DNA of 34,846 nucleotides from Modicisalibacter radicis (lineage in GTDB: Bacteria > Pseudomonadota > Gammaproteobacteria > Pseudomonadales > Halomonadaceae), in the NCBI RefSeq assembly GCF_900961225.1, contig NZ_CAAHFN010000070.1:1-34846 (forward strand), read 5' to 3'. Of the stretch, positions 1 to 8,531 are shown piece after piece. The notes below the pieces were generated by a model, which ran no database searches, had not been told where the DNA came from, and saw only the letters and a program-made list of their open reading frames with translations. Each line of letters begins with the position of its first letter. Positions within the stretch are counted from its first letter, which is position 1. The position numbers were made by a program, and so were the translations under genes.

Positions 1-244
1 GGTCGGCGCCCAGCGCCAGCGCGGTACGCAGCTGTTCCTGCGCGGTCTTGGGGCCAACGCTGACGGCGACGATTTCACTGGCCACGCCCTGCTCCTTGAG
101 CCGCACCGCTTCTTCCACGGCGATCTCGCAGAACGGGTTCATGGCCATCTTGACGTTGGTCAGGTCGACGTCGGAGTTGTCCGCCTTGACGCGGATCTTG
201 ACGTTGTAATCGATGACGCGTTTGACCGCGACGAGTACTTTCAT
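1..244 (-). CDS. etfB: Electron transfer flavoprotein beta subunit, N-terminal part (cut by window edge)
   Basis: The first 81 codons of ETF beta are present, beginning [20 protein letters not shown], the characteristic N-terminus of the proteobacterial housekeeping type. ETF is a soluble heterodimer carrying FAD and AMP; it collects electrons from flavin dehydrogenases and passes them to ETF-ubiquinone oxidoreductase. The start is supported by an AGGAGAG ribosome-binding site a few bases upstream. The gene lies 81 nt downstream of, and on the same strand as, a GlcD-type FAD dehydrogenase gene. Co-transcription and use of ETF as that enzyme's electron acceptor are therefore possible but not shown. 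The gap contains a 10-bp palindrome (gagtcgactc, 282-291) and no clear terminator. The remainder of the gene lies outside the window. Confidence 0.93.
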   Translation of the reverse strand, partial: MKVLVAVKRVIDYNVKIRVKADNSDVDLTNVKMAMNPFCEIAVEEAVRLKEQGVASEIVAVSVGPKTAQEQLRTALALGAD

Positions 245-325
245 GCTGACTCTCCTGATCATGCTGGCCCAGGCAAGCCGCGAGTCGACTCATGCCGACT
301 AAAGCACCCGCCCCGGCGAATTGGC

Positions 326-1759
326 TCAAATCATCTTGCCCGGGTTCATCAGGTTTTCGGGGTCCACCGCTTGCTTGATCCCGCGCAACAGATCCTGCTC
401 CTCGGGAGAGCGGTAGCTCTTGATTTCGGAGACCTTGAGCAGCCCGATTCCGTGCTCGGCGGAGATGGATCCGCCGAGTGACGCGGCGAGTGGGTGCACG
501 ATGTCATTGACCGCACCCCAGTGAGCGAGAAACGCCTCCTTGGTCATGTCGTCCGGCTGCGTCAGGTTATAGTGCACGTTGCCATCGCCGACATGGCCGA
601 ATATGCAAAAGTGAATGCCCGGCATGTATTCGGCGATGGCGTCGCTGGCACGCTCGATGAAGGTCGGAATGCTCGACACCGGCACCGACACGTCGTGTTT
701 GATGCTGCCGCCGGCACGCTTCTGCGCCTCCGGCGTGCTCTCACGCAGCTGTCTAAGCTTGTACCCCTGCTCCAGAGAACTTGCGATTACCGCATCCAGA
801 ATCAGCTCGGCTTCGAAGGCTTCCTCGAGCGTGCTTTGGAAAATCTCCTGGAGATTGTCCTGGGGGCGCGACGAGCTGAGCTCGATCATCGCGAACCAGG
901 GCGCCGGTTCGGAGAGCGGGCTGTCGCGGTCGGTGTGACGACACACGATGTCGAGCGAGAAATCCGACATCAGTTCGAAGGCAGTGACGGCGTCGCCGCT
1001 ATTGCGCCGAGCGAGGGACAAAAGCTGCAACGCGGCCGCCACCGAGGGCAGCGCACAGAAAGCGGTCTGAACGTGGCGCGGTTTGGGGAAGAGCTTGACC
1101 ACCGCCGCAGTAACGAACCCCAGCGTACCTTCGCTGCCAATGAAGAGATTTTTCAGCGAGTAGCCGCTGTTGTCCTTGTAGAGCGGACGCATTCCGTTCC
1201 AGATGCGCCCATCGGGCAGCACGACTTCCAGACCCAGTGTGAGTTCACGCATGTTGCCATAGCGCAGGACGCCCATGCCGCCTGCATTGCTGGCGATATT
1301 GCCACCGACCGTGCAACTGCCCTCGGCGCCGAGACTGAGCGGGAACAGGCAGGATTCGGCGTCGGCTGCGTTCTGCAGGTCGGCGAGAATGCAGCCGGCC
1401 TCCACCGTAGCCGTGAAGTTGACCGGGTCGATGTTGCGAACCGCGCGCATGCGCCGCATCGACACCACCACCTCGCCCTGATTGGCAACGGCGCCGCCTA
1501 CCAGCCCGGTGTTGCCTCCCTGCGGCACCATCGGCACTCGATGTTCGGCACACAGCCGCACCGCCTCGGCAAGCCTTTCGGTATTGTCGGGTACGATCAC
1601 CACTCGGGCGGTGCTGGTGAAGAGCCCACGCTCCTCGGCCAAGTAACTTTCCAGTTGACCCGACTCGGTAATGACGGCCCCGGGCAGAATGGCCTTCAAA
1701 CGCTCGATGAAGGCATCATCGAGCGGCGGAATTGCTTCGGATGTGACCTGTGGCTTCAT
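326..1759 (-). CDS. FAD-binding 2-hydroxyacid dehydrogenase, GlcD/D-2-hydroxyglutarate dehydrogenase type
   Basis: A 477-residue protein of the FAD-linked oxidase family (vanillyl-alcohol-oxidase fold). The FAD-binding loop PQGGNTGLVGGA is at residues 79-90, and the C-terminal half has the metal/substrate motifs GHVGDGNVH and SISAEHGIGL typical of D-lactate, D-2-hydroxyglutarate and glycolate (GlcD) dehydrogenases. Members oxidise D-2-hydroxy acids to 2-oxo acids and often pass electrons to ETF. The start is preceded by GAGGAG and overlaps the stop of the upstream MmgE/PrpD gene by 4 bp, so the two are translationally coupled. It is the last clearly catabolic gene of the operon, just before etfB. 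The exact substrate cannot be read from sequence. A second, diverged family member lies at 26578-28017 in the hut region. Confidence 0.9.
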   Translation of the reverse strand: MKPQVTSEAIPPLDDAFIERLKAILPGAVITESGQLESYLAEERGLFTSTARVVIVPDNTERLAEAVRLCAEHRVPMVPQGGNTGLVGGAVANQGEVVVSMRRMRAVRNIDPVNFTATVEAGCILADLQNAADAESCLFPLSLGAEGSCTVGGNIASNAGGMGVLRYGNMRELTLGLEVVLPDGRIWNGMRPLYKDNSGYSLKNLFIGSEGTLGFVTAAVVKLFPKPRHVQTAFCALPSVAAALQLLSLARRNSGDAVTAFELMSDFSLDIVCRHTDRDSPLSEPAPWFAMIELSSSRPQDNLQEIFQSTLEEAFEAELILDAVIASSLEQGYKLRQLRESTPEAQKRAGGSIKHDVSVPVSSIPTFIERASDAIAEYMPGIHFCIFGHVGDGNVHYNLTQPDDMTKEAFLAHWGAVNDIVHPLAASLGGSISAEHGIGLLKVSEIKSYRSPEEQDLLRGIKQAVDPENLMNPGKMI

Positions 1760-3144
1760 GATCGCTCCTCACCCGCGACGTGTGGAATCATTGCGAACAG
1801 CCCCTGGGCCGACCAGCTATCGGACTGCGCGGCTAACGCCTCGCACCAGTTCACCAGCGCAGCTGTATCAAGCTCGCAAATGGCCAGTGACAGCACCCCC
1901 GACGCGCGGGATTCTAGCTCGGCTCTCGACCAGGGCGCCTCCGGGTCGCCGCGTCGCAGCGATCGCTCCTCGACAACCATTTCGCCTTCGTCGTTCTCGA
2001 GCACGACGCGGGCCGGTCGTTCGCGCGGGAAGCGAGCGGTAAATTCGGCCGACTCCACGATTTCGACCCGCCTCATGAATCGGCGAATCGTCGGGTCCTC
2101 CAGCAGTTCCTGGGAAAACCCGAGGAAATCCGGCGCTCGGCCACAGAGCATCGCGCTGATGCAGAAGACGGTGGAAAATTTCGCCTCGGCGAGGTTCTCA
2201 GGCTCGGTGATACCCGCGATCGCCAACGCGCTCGCCGGCAGCTCGATGCGCACACGCCTTGCCTGGCGGCAGCGCTCGGGGGCACGTTCGAAGAGCGCTC
2301 GAGCGCAGTCCAGGGCGCTGTGCATCTGGCCGCAAACGGGCCAACCCTTGATTGTCACATCGTGAATCATCGGTGTGTCGCCCGGCGTCAGCCAAGCGAC
2401 ATCACAGCCTTCGAGCTTCCAAGCGCGACGCATGCCCCGCGGACCTTCGAGAATATGCTCTGCGCCCGGAATGCCGGCCTGGGCCATGCGGGCGCTCGCC
2501 AGCCCGTTACGCACCGCGGTCGCCACGTGGAACGCCTTGGCGGCGGTTGCCTTGTCGTCCAGGAACTGCCAGAGCCCCGAGGCTTGAGTACCGGCATGCC
2601 CCAGCGCCCATAAGGTCTGCCGTGCGTTCAAACCGAGTGCCCGCGCCGCCGCCGCCGCCGCGCCGAAGCTGCCGGCGGTCGCGGTGGTATGCGATACCGC
2701 ATAGTGCTCCGCGCCTAAGTGCGATCCGACCCGAATGGTCGTCTCGAAGCCGGCGACGATGGCACTGGCAGCCGTGTGCGCGTCCAGCCCCTCCAACTCG
2801 GCAAGCATCATTACCACAGGAATCACGGTAATGCCCGGGTGGCTGGTCGAGGCCCGGTGGGCATCATCCACTTCATGGAGGTGGCTCACGGCTGCGTTGA
2901 ACGCCACCGCCGCTGCTGCAGGCTGCTTGATAGGCAAGCCGGCAAGACTGGCCCACCCGGACTCCCCCGGCGTGATCAACGCATGCTTGTAGGTCTCGAA
3001 GAGCGGATGCCCGACGCCGGCGATCAGCGCCGTCGACCAATCCAGCATGGTGGCGAAGAGTCGCTCGCGCAGCCGGGCGTCATCGACGTCGACACCGACG
3101 CTCGCGACCCAGTGCGCTAGCGCCTCGAGTTCAGGTCGCGCCAT
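1756..3144 (-). CDS. MmgE/PrpD family protein
   Basis: A 462-residue protein of the MmgE/PrpD family. Recognisable stretches include an N-terminal helical domain with HPLFETYKHAL, the HEVDDAHRASTSHPG segment typical of the active-site region, and AAAAARALGLNARQ. Known family members are 2-methylcitrate dehydratase, cis-aconitate decarboxylase and iminodisuccinate epimerase, so the chemistry is dehydration, decarboxylation or epimerisation of a polycarboxylate. The gene overlaps the sulfurtransferase gene by 14 bp and the FAD dehydrogenase gene by 4 bp. No methylcitrate synthase or methylisocitrate lyase is adjacent, so a role as propionate-pathway PrpD is unlikely. The pairing with a fumarase-superfamily lyase recalls the iminodisuccinate epimerase/lyase pair, but that is only an analogy. 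Confidence 0.85.
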   Translation of the reverse strand: MARPELEALAHWVASVGVDVDDARLRERLFATMLDWSTALIAGVGHPLFETYKHALITPGESGWASLAGLPIKQPAAAAVAFNAAVSHLHEVDDAHRASTSHPGITVIPVVMMLAELEGLDAHTAASAIVAGFETTIRVGSHLGAEHYAVSHTTATAGSFGAAAAAARALGLNARQTLWALGHAGTQASGLWQFLDDKATAAKAFHVATAVRNGLASARMAQAGIPGAEHILEGPRGMRRAWKLEGCDVAWLTPGDTPMIHDVTIKGWPVCGQMHSALDCARALFERAPERCRQARRVRIELPASALAIAGITEPENLAEAKFSTVFCISAMLCGRAPDFLGFSQELLEDPTIRRFMRRVEIVESAEFTARFPRERPARVVLENDEGEMVVEERSLRRGDPEAPWSRAELESRASGVLSLAICELDTAALVNWCEALAAQSDSWSAQGLFAMIPHVAGEERS

Positions 3145-4006
3145 GCTCGACGCCCCCCTTCACTACGGCAAGCTCCGGACGCGACTCCTGCCCCCATTCC
3201 GCCCATGAGCCGTCGTAGACGGCCATCGGCCCCAACCCCGCGAGTTCGGCACCAAGTGCCAGGAGAGAGGCCGTGACGCCGGATCCACAGGAGCCCACGA
3301 TCGGTGTTCCCGACTCGATTCCTGCTTCGCGGAACCGCTTCTCGAGCACCTCGGGGGAACGATAGAAGCCATTCTCCAATAGCTGGTCGAACGGCAGGTT
3401 CACCGCCCCCGGCATATGCCCGGAGCGAAGACCGGGGCGCGGCTCGGACTGCTCGCCGCTAAACCGCGCAGGCGAACGCGCATCGATCACCTGTGCCGTA
3501 CGCTTCTCGAGGTACTCGGCTACGTCGGCAGCATCGGCGAGTCGCTCCGGCACCAGGCGTGCTTCGAAGTCGCCAGGCGCCTCCCTCCCCGGTTGCGCGC
3601 CGGACTCGAGACCGCAGCCGGCGGCCTTCCAGGCGGGTAACCCGCCATCGAGTACAGCGACATTTCCGTGTCCCATTACCTTGAACATCCACCACGCCCG
3701 GGGGGCGGCGAAGACCCCCATACCGTCATAGATCACGACACGGCTATTGGCGTTGACACCGAGGGCACGTACGGCAGCGGTGAACTCGGATGCCGCGGGC
3801 AGCATGTGCGGCAACGCGGAGGAGGCATCCTTGATCTCTCCGTCGAAGTCGAAGCGCTTCGCACCAGGAATATGGCCTTCGAGATATTCGGCGTACGGAT
3901 CACGGGTTTCGCTCGGCAGATACCAGCTGGCGTCCAGAATCACGATCTCAGGCAGATCGAGGTTGGCTCGAAGCCAGTCGACGGTGACCAGATCAGACAG
4001 TGTCAT
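3131..4006 (-). CDS. Thiosulfate/3-mercaptopyruvate sulfurtransferase (rhodanese family)
   Basis: A 291-residue tandem-rhodanese protein. The N-terminal inactive domain contains LEGHIPGAKRFDFD. The C-terminal catalytic domain has GHMPGAVNLPF and the active-site loop CGSGVTA with Cys240. CGSGVTA is the 3-mercaptopyruvate sulfurtransferase (SseA-type) signature, as opposed to the CRxGxx[RT] loop of thiosulfate rhodaneses. The reaction is transfer of sulfur from 3-mercaptopyruvate to a thiol or cyanide, releasing pyruvate. The start has AAGGAG upstream, and the gene overlaps tctA by 14 bp at one end and the MmgE/PrpD gene by 14 bp at the other. It is thus embedded in the transporter/catabolic operon, which is unusual for a housekeeping sulfurtransferase and hints that the imported substrate carries sulfur. 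Confidence 0.9.
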   Translation of the reverse strand: MTLSDLVTVDWLRANLDLPEIVILDASWYLPSETRDPYAEYLEGHIPGAKRFDFDGEIKDASSALPHMLPAASEFTAAVRALGVNANSRVVIYDGMGVFAAPRAWWMFKVMGHGNVAVLDGGLPAWKAAGCGLESGAQPGREAPGDFEARLVPERLADAADVAEYLEKRTAQVIDARSPARFSGEQSEPRPGLRSGHMPGAVNLPFDQLLENGFYRSPEVLEKRFREAGIESGTPIVGSCGSGVTASLLALGAELAGLGPMAVYDGSWAEWGQESRPELAVVKGGVEHGAT

Positions 4007-5528
4007 TTTGCGACTCCTTGGTGGGGATACGCTGCGCGGTCAACTTCTTCCTCCAACCGAAGAAAGGCGGCAGCACGAGAGACAGAAGCGCGACGAGCAG
4101 GATGAATCCGGAGACCGGCCGCAGCAGGAATGGCAGGAATGAGCCCTGGCCGAACGCGAGCGCAAGGCTCAACTGCTCCTCCGCCATCGGCCCCAGGATC
4201 AGCCCCAGGATCACCGGGAGTACCGGGACCTTGACGATATGCAAGACGTAGCCGAGCAGCCCGAACCCCAGGAAACAGTAGACGTCGAACATCCTGTTAT
4301 TGAGCGAATAGCAGCCCACGGTACACAGGACCAGCAGCACCGGAATGACGAACTGGCGCGGCACCGCTATGGCCTTGATGGTGATCGGGATGAAGAAATG
4401 ATAGAGCAGCGTGCAGAAGGCGAACGCCACGAAGAATGCGATGAACACGATCCACACGATGTCGCCGTGATCGCGGAACAGCAGTGGGCCGGGATCGATT
4501 CCGTGGAGCATGAATGCACCCAGCATCATCAACGTCGAGGCGTCCCCGGGAATGCCCAATGTCAGCATCGGGATCAGCGCGCCCCCCATCGAGGCGTTGT
4601 TCGCCGCCTCCGGGGAGATGACCGACTCGGCCAATTCTCCTTGACCGAACTTCTCCGGCGTGCGTGAGCTGTTCTTGGCCTGGCTGTAGGCGACGATATT
4701 GGAAAGCCCCGGCCCGACGCCCGGGAGAATGCCGATGACGATACCGATGAAGGTCGAGCGCAGCAGATCCCACTTGCGACCGATGACTTCACCGAATGTC
4801 GAAACAAAAAGGCGCAGACGGTAGTTGACCTGCAGGATCTTCTCGCGCCGGCCGATGCCGTCGGTGTCGGTGAGCAACTGCGGAATGGCATACAGGCCGA
4901 TCAGCGCCGGTAATTCGTAGAACCCGGACTCAAGACTGGTGAAGCCGAAGGTCAACCGGGTCTGCCCCGAGGCTTCATCGAGACCGACCAAAGAAAGCCC
5001 CAGGCCGATGAACGCCGCCATGAACGCCTTGACCGCGCGCCCCTTCGCCGACATCGACGAGATGCACGAGAAGGTGAAGATCACCAGGGCGAAGTATTCC
5101 CAGGGGCCGAACGACAGCGCCACCTTGGCCAGCAGCGGGGCAATGAGCACCAGTGCCAACCCCGACAGCGTGCCGCCGATCATCGAGGCGTAAACCGCGA
5201 GCCCGAGCGCGCGAGTCGCCTGCCCTCTCGCCGCCATGGGGAAGCCATCCAGGCAGGTGCCGGCGGAGGCGGGCGTGCCGGGAATGTTCAGCAGAATGGC
5301 CCCGACCAGCCCCCCGGAAATGGCGCCGCAGTAGACCCCCATCAGTAGTGGGATCGCGAACTCGAGCTTCATGCTGTAGGTGAGCGGCACCATGAGCGCA
5401 ATCGACATGGTCGAAGTCAGCCCCGGGATCGAGCCGATCACCAGACCGCCGGCCACTCCCAGCATGATGGCAAGCAGCGTCCATGGCTGGAAGACCGCGG
5501 CAACGCCCGCGAGCATCAAATCGTACAT
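3993..5528 (-). CDS. tctA: Tripartite tricarboxylate transporter large permease, TctA family
   Basis: A 511-residue integral membrane protein with many hydrophobic segments. It carries the two TctA hallmark repeats: GLVGAILLNIPGTPAS near the N-terminus, and a later copy, NNASMGGALIPMLTLGIPG followed by DASTLMMLGAFMLHG. TctA is the large channel subunit of a secondary, binding-protein-dependent carboxylate importer driven by an ion gradient. The start follows GAGGACTCATCC, giving reasonable spacing to ATG. It lies 10 nt after tctB and overlaps the sulfurtransferase gene by 14 bp. The order tctC-tctB-tctA is the standard one. The substrate is unknown; family members take citrate, tartrate, aromatic acids and other carboxylates. 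Confidence 0.95.
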   Translation of the reverse strand: MYDLMLAGVAAVFQPWTLLAIMLGVAGGLVIGSIPGLTSTMSIALMVPLTYSMKLEFAIPLLMGVYCGAISGGLVGAILLNIPGTPASAGTCLDGFPMAARGQATRALGLAVYASMIGGTLSGLALVLIAPLLAKVALSFGPWEYFALVIFTFSCISSMSAKGRAVKAFMAAFIGLGLSLVGLDEASGQTRLTFGFTSLESGFYELPALIGLYAIPQLLTDTDGIGRREKILQVNYRLRLFVSTFGEVIGRKWDLLRSTFIGIVIGILPGVGPGLSNIVAYSQAKNSSRTPEKFGQGELAESVISPEAANNASMGGALIPMLTLGIPGDASTLMMLGAFMLHGIDPGPLLFRDHGDIVWIVFIAFFVAFAFCTLLYHFFIPITIKAIAVPRQFVIPVLLVLCTVGCYSLNNRMFDVYCFLGFGLLGYVLHIVKVPVLPVILGLILGPMAEEQLSLALAFGQGSFLPFLLRPVSGFILLVALLSLVLPPFFGWRKKLTAQRIPTKESQNDTV

Positions 5529-5538
5529 GGATGAGTCC

Positions 5539-5997
5539 TCATGGCAGGAAGGCCTTCAGGTAGACGACCAGCAGCACGTAGATCAGCCCCAACAGCCCCA
5601 CCGTCACCGCCAGAGCAATGACCAGGCTCGCGGGCTTGATGCGCGGCGCCAGCACCAGAATCGTCACGAAGCAGAACACGGCCGTCGCTACCAGGAAGCC
5701 AACATGAGTGATGGCGATCAGATAGACGGTGAACAGACCCAGCAGGTACATCCGGCGACGAAGGAAGGCTTCTTTCCAGCTTTCGCGAAATCCCGGGTCG
5801 TCATTGCGCGGGCGCGATACCAGTGTCCGGATCATTTCGATGACACCCATCAAGATACCGCCACCGATTACCATTTCCGGGAACAACCTGGCGGAAACCG
5901 TGGCCGAAGCGATCTCGCTGAGCTGCGTGATCTGGGTAGCTGCCACCACGAATAGAAGAATGAAGAGCAAAGAGAACAACAGATCATTGACTCTCAT
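5539..5997 (-). CDS. tctB: Tripartite tricarboxylate transporter small subunit, TctB family
   Basis: A 152-residue protein beginning MRVNDLLFSLLFILL, with about four hydrophobic segments, as expected for the small TctB membrane subunit. The start at 5997 was chosen over an in-frame ATG at 6060 because GGAGA lies at the right distance upstream of 5997, and because the protein then begins at the first membrane helix, as other TctB proteins do. The family is poorly conserved, so recognition depends partly on size, topology and position between tctC and tctA. It assembles with TctA in the inner membrane. Confidence 0.88.
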   Translation of the reverse strand: MRVNDLLFSLLFILLFVVAATQITQLSEIASATVSARLFPEMVIGGGILMGVIEMIRTLVSRPRNDDPGFRESWKEAFLRRRMYLLGLFTVYLIAITHVGFLVATAVFCFVTILVLAPRIKPASLVIALAVTVGLLGLIYVLLVVYLKAFLP

Positions 5998-6075
5998 GAC
6001 GAGAATCTCCCTGTCGGCGATACCGACGGTCGTTGATGAAAGGCCAGAGGCGTAGCGCACCTCCGGCCGTTCGGC

Positions 6076-7035
6076 CTACTCCGTACCCAACTGATACTGC
6101 CCGGCAAGCTCCTCGATACGTGCATAGCGCGCCTCGAGATCGGCTGTCAGTTCCTCTCCACTGGCAGCAACCACCGACATGGAGTTCTGAGCGAGTCGTC
6201 CCTGACACGAGGAGTCCTTGGCGGCGGCTAGCCACGACTTCGCCAGGGTATCGACGACATCTTCCGGGGTGTTGGCTGGCGCGTAGGTGGTGAAGTACAT
6301 CGCGAACTCGCTGTCGACGCCCTGTTCAGCCGCCGTCGATGCGTCGGACAGCTTGTGATCACGCTCGTCGGAGAGGATCGCGACAGGGCTCAGATCACCG
6401 GAATTGACATAGGGGGCAGCCGCTGCAACTGCGGTGGGGACCAGCGTCAGGTTACCCTGGATCGCCGCCACGATCCGGGTCTTGTCACCGGACATGGGAA
6501 TGGTCTGCAGATCGTCGGTGCTGATGCCGGCCTTGTCGAGAAAGTCGAGGACCGCGAAGTGGGAGAATCCGTTGAGCGCGACGCCGATGTTGTAAGCGCC
6601 CGGGTCGGACGCAACTTTCCCGCGCAGCGTGTCGACGCTATCGATACCCGAGTTGGCATCAGCGAAGACGCCGTAATTCATGGCGACGGTGGAAGCCACG
6701 GGCTCGAAGGCCGTGTAGTTGTAGTCCGAGCGTCCGGTCGCCAGCCCCATATCCATGCCCTGATGGGCCCACAGGAGCTTGTAACCGTCGGGGCGGGCAT
6801 CACGCACCTCGACTTCGGCGATCTTGCCCCTGGCACCGGTAATATTTCGGATCAGCACCTGCTGATCTATGTGCCCCTCCAGGCACTGAGCGAAGACTCG
6901 TGCCGCAACGTCGGAGCCCCCACCGGGGCTGAAAGGCACGACCAGCTCGATGGGTTTGTCCGGGAAGGCCAAGGCCGAGACCGTCGTCAGTGACATGGCC
7001 GCGGCGCCGAGGGTGAGAGCGATCGTTTTATTCAT
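6076..7035 (-). CDS. tctC: Tripartite tricarboxylate transporter periplasmic binding protein, TctC/Bug family
   Basis: A 319-residue protein with an N-terminal signal peptide (MNKTIALTLGAAAMSL..., predicted cleavage after ALA). The mature N-terminus FPDKPIELVVPFSPGGGSD is the classic Bug/TctC motif for carboxylate binding. It captures the substrate in the periplasm and delivers it to TctAB. The start at 7035 is preferred over an in-frame ATG at 7056 because GGAG lies 8 nt upstream and the signal peptide then begins cleanly with MNK. It is separated from the lyase gene upstream by 86 nt, with a small imperfect hairpin (GACTC/GAGTC arms) in between. Confidence 0.93.
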   Translation of the reverse strand: MNKTIALTLGAAAMSLTTVSALAFPDKPIELVVPFSPGGGSDVAARVFAQCLEGHIDQQVLIRNITGARGKIAEVEVRDARPDGYKLLWAHQGMDMGLATGRSDYNYTAFEPVASTVAMNYGVFADANSGIDSVDTLRGKVASDPGAYNIGVALNGFSHFAVLDFLDKAGISTDDLQTIPMSGDKTRIVAAIQGNLTLVPTAVAAAAPYVNSGDLSPVAILSDERDHKLSDASTAAEQGVDSEFAMYFTTYAPANTPEDVVDTLAKSWLAAAKDSSCQGRLAQNSMSVVAASGEELTADLEARYARIEELAGQYQLGTE

Positions 7036-7121
7036 TGTGGCGTCTCCTGATTTCATGAATTGTTGTTAGTTGGTCGTGGTGGCACCCGACTCTGTCGCCG
7101 AGTCCAGAGCCTGTGAAACAG

Positions 7122-8489
7122 CTACTGCGCCAACCACCGTGCATCTTTTTCGCGTGCCAATAGGCGATCGACGCTACCCTTGATCTCACCGAGATAGGCG
7201 GCAGGGTCAGTCAGCTCGCGAATGCGTTCTGGGGTGTAGGTATCGGCGATGTCCGGGTGCGCTCTCAGCGCCTGCTCGAAGCTCTGGCCGAATTCAATCC
7301 CTTTCATCGTGGCTTCGTAGAGCCACTCATGGGCCGTGTTCTTGCCTTTCTTGTCACCCAAATCCAGCATGACCCGCTCGGAAAGAAGATACCCCTCCAT
7401 CATATCCACGTTGCGCTTCATGGCCTGGGGATTGACACGCAGTCCGGCCAGCAGGTTGGCAGTCTGGGACGTCATGGCACCGAGGATCAGGCAGGTCTCG
7501 GGTACCGCTTTCCATTCCGATTTCCAGGAGATGCCATCACGCTCGTGCTCCTGCACCATGGCTTCAAGCATCATCGTAGAGCTATAGCGAATGGCGCGGG
7601 CCAGCATGGCGACGTTCTCGGCCGCGACGGGATTGCGCTTGTGCGGCATGGTCGAGGAGCCGAGTTTGCCCTCGGAGAATCCCTCCTCGACCTCGGCGAA
7701 CTCGTTGCGCTGGAGATTGAAAAGCTCGTTGCCGATCTTGCCGAGGGTCTGGCCGATCATGGCAAGCAGCCCGGTGTACTCGGCGATGCGATCGCGCGCC
7801 GGCGCCCAGCTGATGTCGGGGGCCCCCAGGCCGAGCCGATTCGCCACCGCCTGCTCGAGTTCCGCAGCGCGCGGGCCATAGCTCGCCTGGGAACCCACGG
7901 CCCCCACCAGCATGATCACGAACAGGCGGGGTTCGACCTGCGCCAGACGCTCGGCATGGCGCGACATCTCGTCGAGCCAGATGGCGCACTTGTGGCCGAA
8001 AGTGATCGGCAGTGCCTGAACGCCATGGGTACGCCCAACCATCACGGTATCGCGGTGCTCGCCGGCCAGGCGAACCAGTTCCCGGCCGATCGTCGCCATA
8101 TCCCGGCGCAGTAACGCATGCACCTGCTTGAGCTGGAGCAGCAGCCCAGTATCCAACACGTCCTGGGTCGTGGCGCCGTAGTGGATATATTCGGACGCTT
8201 CGCTGGAGAGCTGGGTATGCACCTGCTTGAGTAGCGGAACCAGCGTATGCTTGACGCGACGCACCTCCTCGGCAACCGCCTCGAGATCGATTGAGTCTAT
8301 CGAGCCATTGGCAGCGATCTCTGCAGCGGCACTGGCCGGGATCAACCCCATCTCGGCCTGGGTCTGCGCAAGCGCGACCTCGAAGTCCAACCACTTCTGC
8401 AAGCGGTTTTTTTCCGAAAACACCTCGCGCATCTCTGGAGTGCTCCAGAGATGTTGCATCGTGACCATGTCAAAAACGGAGACGGACAT
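7122..8489 (-). CDS. Fumarase/aspartase superfamily lyase, adenylosuccinate lyase or carboxymuconate cycloisomerase-like
   Basis: A 455-residue lyase. The superfamily signature GSSTMPHKRNP is at residues 277-287, with the catalytic serine in the mobile loop, and GRTHGVQALP around His155 supplies the second conserved region. Members eliminate fumarate (or a related product) from C-N or C-O bonds, or cycloisomerise 3-carboxymuconate. The N-terminus resembles PurB-like and CMLE-like catabolic paralogues. True PurB is unlikely because the gene sits in a transporter-linked catabolic operon. The ribosome-binding site is weak (GAGA); ATGs at residues 8 and 11 are alternatives. It probably performs the central cleavage of the imported carboxylate, but the substrate is unknown. 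Confidence 0.88.
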   Translation of the reverse strand: MSVSVFDMVTMQHLWSTPEMREVFSEKNRLQKWLDFEVALAQTQAEMGLIPASAAAEIAANGSIDSIDLEAVAEEVRRVKHTLVPLLKQVHTQLSSEASEYIHYGATTQDVLDTGLLLQLKQVHALLRRDMATIGRELVRLAGEHRDTVMVGRTHGVQALPITFGHKCAIWLDEMSRHAERLAQVEPRLFVIMLVGAVGSQASYGPRAAELEQAVANRLGLGAPDISWAPARDRIAEYTGLLAMIGQTLGKIGNELFNLQRNEFAEVEEGFSEGKLGSSTMPHKRNPVAAENVAMLARAIRYSSTMMLEAMVQEHERDGISWKSEWKAVPETCLILGAMTSQTANLLAGLRVNPQAMKRNVDMMEGYLLSERVMLDLGDKKGKNTAHEWLYEATMKGIEFGQSFEQALRAHPDIADTYTPERIRELTDPAAYLGEIKGSVDRLLAREKDARWLAQ

Positions 8490-8531
8490 ATCTGAATCTC
8501 GGTGGTTAGAGTCGACGTGGATAGTGGCTGG

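Noticed and set aside
494..2365. A 623-codon open frame on the plus strand
   Set aside because: It lies opposite the FAD dehydrogenase and MmgE/PrpD genes, whose motifs are unmistakable. Its translation has no recognisable domain and is rich in His/Arg/Gly as expected of an antisense frame in high-GC DNA.
7122..8489. Housekeeping adenylosuccinate lyase PurB
   Set aside because: It is in a transporter-linked catabolic operon with an IclR regulator, and its N-terminus resembles CMLE-like paralogues more than canonical PurB.
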